This document shows, piece after piece, positions 62,291 to 64,000 of a stretch of 64,000 nucleotides of DNA. The stretch spans positions 2,978,001-3,042,000 of the forward strand of contig NZ_CP040908.1 of the NCBI RefSeq assembly GCF_013488205.1, in the 5' to 3' direction. The notes below the pieces were generated by a model, which ran no database searches, was not told where the DNA came from, and was given only the letters and a program-made list of their open reading frames with translations. Position 1 is the stretch's first letter, and every line of letters begins with the position of its first letter. The stretch comes from Empedobacter falsenii (GTDB taxonomy: Bacteria; Bacteroidota; Bacteroidia; Flavobacteriales; Weeksellaceae). Both the position numbers and the translations under genes were made by a program.

Positions 62291-63805
62291 TTACTTTTTA
62301 ATAATTTTAATAGATTCGGTTTGGTTGTCGGTTTTGATTTTTAGGATGTAAACACCAGCTGGATAATTCCCTAACGAAATTGGTGTTGAACGATACTTCA
62401 CCTCTTTAGTTTGCAAATGTTGACCGGTTAAATTATAAACTTCAATTATTGCTTTTTCAAACTCTTTGTTGATTAAAACATTTACAAAATCACGTGTAGG
62501 ATTTGGGTAAGTTTCAACGTATACTCGTTTGATATCATCTTCTTCTTTTCCGAGTTTCACTAAATAAAAATCCGATTGACCTTTGTTTCCTTTAGCTTGT
62601 TGAGTAGAATTTCCAAATAGAATGATTGAGCCATCACGAGTGGTGATTGCTTTTTCGAGATAATTGAATCCCTCTTCTCCAAACTGTTTGTTCCAAACCT
62701 TTGAACCATTTTCATCAAAAGATTGAGTGATGTAATAACTCTCGATAGAATGATTGTTACTTTTTAATTGCCCTAACGTAGAGATTTTATTCGCTGTTAG
62801 AAGAAATTTATTATCAATTAATTTGATTTCTGTAATAGTCAAATCATTATCTATTTCTAATTCGGTTGTTTTTTGAGTTTGAAAAGTAAAATCGGTTTGA
62901 ATAACCTTTGGGTTTAACTTATTTTCAGCCTTTTCTAGAATAGAAAACAAATAACCATTTTCATGTTCTTGAAATGAAATCAACTGATTTTCTGAATTTA
63001 AATTTAAATTCTGTTCAGAGATTATTTCTCCTTTTTGAGTAATCTGAACTATCCAAGCTCCATTAGAAGTTTGATCTATCGTTTTATTTCCACTTATAGG
63101 AGAGTTCGAATTGCCAACTAAAACAAAACCGTCTTTCGTTTCTATAACCGATTTGATTTTATCATCAAATGATCCACCATACGTTTTTTCCCAAAGGATT
63201 TCTCCTTTTTCATTTAGTTTGATGATGTAATAATCGTTTCCTCCAAAATTCTCGCTCTTTTTGTACTGAGAAGGTGTTGAGTTAGAATTAGCAGCTATTA
63301 AATATCCTTTATCTTTTGTTCGAATAATTTCTACAGGAATGTCATTCCCATTTCCGCCAAAAGAATTTTGCCATTGTGTTTTTCCTTGTGCATCAATTTT
63401 TATAACCCAAATATCTTCGTTCCCTTGGTTTTCACTTATTTTATCGCCAGATTTTGAAGATGTAGAAGCCCCTACTAAAACATAACCACCGTCAGAAGTA
63501 GATTGAGCTGCATATAAAAAATCTGAACCATTTCCTCCAAAAGAATTTTGCCATTCTTGTTGACCGTTCTCATCCATTTTCCAAATGAAATAGTCTAAAC
63601 TTCCTTGATTTTTCTTTTGAATATCTCCTATTGTATTAGAAGCAGAACTCCCTAAAATCAAGAAACCATAATCGGGTGTAGAAATCGCATTGTATAAATA
63701 TTCTGCTTGTTCTCCTCCTATAGACTTTTCCCACATTATATCTTGTTGTGCTGAAATAGTATACATAGAAAATAAACAGAATACCGACAGTAGAGTTTTT
63801 CTCAT
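62291..63805 (-). CDS. T9SS-exported propeller-like protein
   Basis: The 504-residue protein has a signal peptide (KTLLSVFCLFSMYTISAQ) and about five to six repeats of a propeller-type blade (WEKSIGGEQAEYLYNAI, WQNSFGGNGSDFLYAAQ, WQNSFGGNGNDIPVEII, WEKTYGGSFDDKIKSVI, WNKQFGEEGFNYLEKAI). It ends in a type A T9SS sorting domain (VETYPNPTRDFVNVLIN ... LGNYPAGVYILKIKTD ... IKIIKK). It is therefore exported across the outer membrane and either anchored on the surface or released. It is the first gene of the Rhs operon, with a promoter-like TATTTTTG 22 bp upstream of the start. Confidence 0.9.
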   Translation of the reverse strand: MRKTLLSVFCLFSMYTISAQQDIMWEKSIGGEQAEYLYNAISTPDYGFLILGSSASNTIGDIQKKNQGSLDYFIWKMDENGQQEWQNSFGGNGSDFLYAAQSTSDGGYVLVGASTSSKSGDKISENQGNEDIWVIKIDAQGKTQWQNSFGGNGNDIPVEIIRTKDKGYLIAANSNSTPSQYKKSENFGGNDYYIIKLNEKGEILWEKTYGGSFDDKIKSVIETKDGFVLVGNSNSPISGNKTIDQTSNGAWIVQITQKGEIISEQNLNLNSENQLISFQEHENGYLFSILEKAENKLNPKVIQTDFTFQTQKTTELEIDNDLTITEIKLIDNKFLLTANKISTLGQLKSNNHSIESYYITQSFDENGSKVWNKQFGEEGFNYLEKAITTRDGSIILFGNSTQQAKGNKGQSDFYLVKLGKEEDDIKRVYVETYPNPTRDFVNVLINKEFEKAIIEVYNLTGQHLQTKEVKYRSTPISLGNYPAGVYILKIKTDNQTESIKIIKK

Positions 63806-63826
63806 ATATCAATATTTACTTTTTTG

Positions 63827-63834
63827 CAAAAATA
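63827..63834 (-). promoter_or_regulatory. -7 element of the Rhs operon
   Basis: On the minus strand TATTTTTG matches TAnnTTTG. It lies 22-29 bp upstream of the ATG of the T9SS cargo gene (63805). No clear -33 box is seen. This is the only promoter-like element found for the three-gene operon, the active tip and its immunity gene. Confidence 0.5.
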
Positions 63835-64000
63835 GTCTTTTTTACTATATTGACATTATAACGAAATCTATTCTATATCAATAATGTAATTTATATTTTC
63901 AATTTTACAAATCTCAAACAATTATCTAAAAATAAATTACGGTTTTACGTAAAATAAAATCCAAAAAAATAATTTCCCTACTATAGTAATTACATTTAAA

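Overview
The window is AT-rich DNA from a member of the Bacteroidota, class Flavobacteriia, most likely a Weeksellaceae-type genome (Empedobacter, Weeksella or a Chryseobacterium relative). The evidence is promoters of the TAnnTTTG type, a compact dcw cluster without murF, a T9SS sorting domain, a DUF6443-type Rhs protein and a TonB-type outer-membrane barrel. The species cannot be fixed from this sequence alone. I saw no rRNA, tRNA or CRISPR array.

Positions 1-35500 are ordinary chromosome. They hold the 3' end of groL, the leucine operon leuA-leuC-leuD-leuB (minus strand), a conserved protein of unknown function, mqo, an RlpA-like protein and a YqeY-like protein. A complete division and cell-wall cluster follows on the minus strand: mraZ-rsmH-ftsL-ftsI-murE-mraY-murD-ftsW-murG-murC-ftsQ-ftsA-ftsZ. 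Three TTACCA boxes spaced 10 bp apart lie just upstream of mraZ and look like its own operator. Next come an alpha/beta hydrolase with ysxC, a small lipoprotein, aroQ, rarA, a thioredoxin-fold protein, yidD-lgt-mscL, an outer-membrane barrel protein and a small Spy-like protein.

Positions 35500-41300 are accessory. The key item is a two-gene operon: an ECF-type sigma factor (36867-37649) and, 2 bp downstream, a 365-residue Cas12f homologue (35767-36864). All three RuvC catalytic acids of the Cas12f homologue are substituted or missing, and it stops before the zinc finger. This is the architecture expected of an RNA-guided transcription activator, with a candidate guide RNA directly downstream. 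The next 3 kb is nearly gene-free. It contains diverged direct repeats, arrays of 11-bp repeats, a well-folded candidate RNA (40418-40525) and a small HTH-like gene.

Positions 41300-64000 are an Rhs polymorphic-toxin locus invaded by a mobile element. An operon on the minus strand encodes a T9SS cargo protein, an Rhs-like protein and a full-length secreted Rhs toxin with a membrane immunity protein. Two perfect tandem copies of a 6,881-bp unit follow. Each unit carries a toxin tip, its immunity gene, a YoeB-type toxin-antitoxin pair, an Xre regulator, a primase-ATPase and two tyrosine recombinases. Every unit boundary is the same 28-bp sequence, which encodes the conserved Rhs motif KYKYNGKELQ. 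Beyond the last boundary lies a different orphan tip with its own immunity gene, followed by the remains of a different RelE-type toxin. The simplest reading is an integrative element that inserts into the conserved Rhs motif, gives the Rhs protein a new toxin tip in frame, and pushes the old tip downstream as a reserve. I could not find this mechanism among systems I know, and it is the main novelty candidate together with the dead Cas12f-sigma operon.
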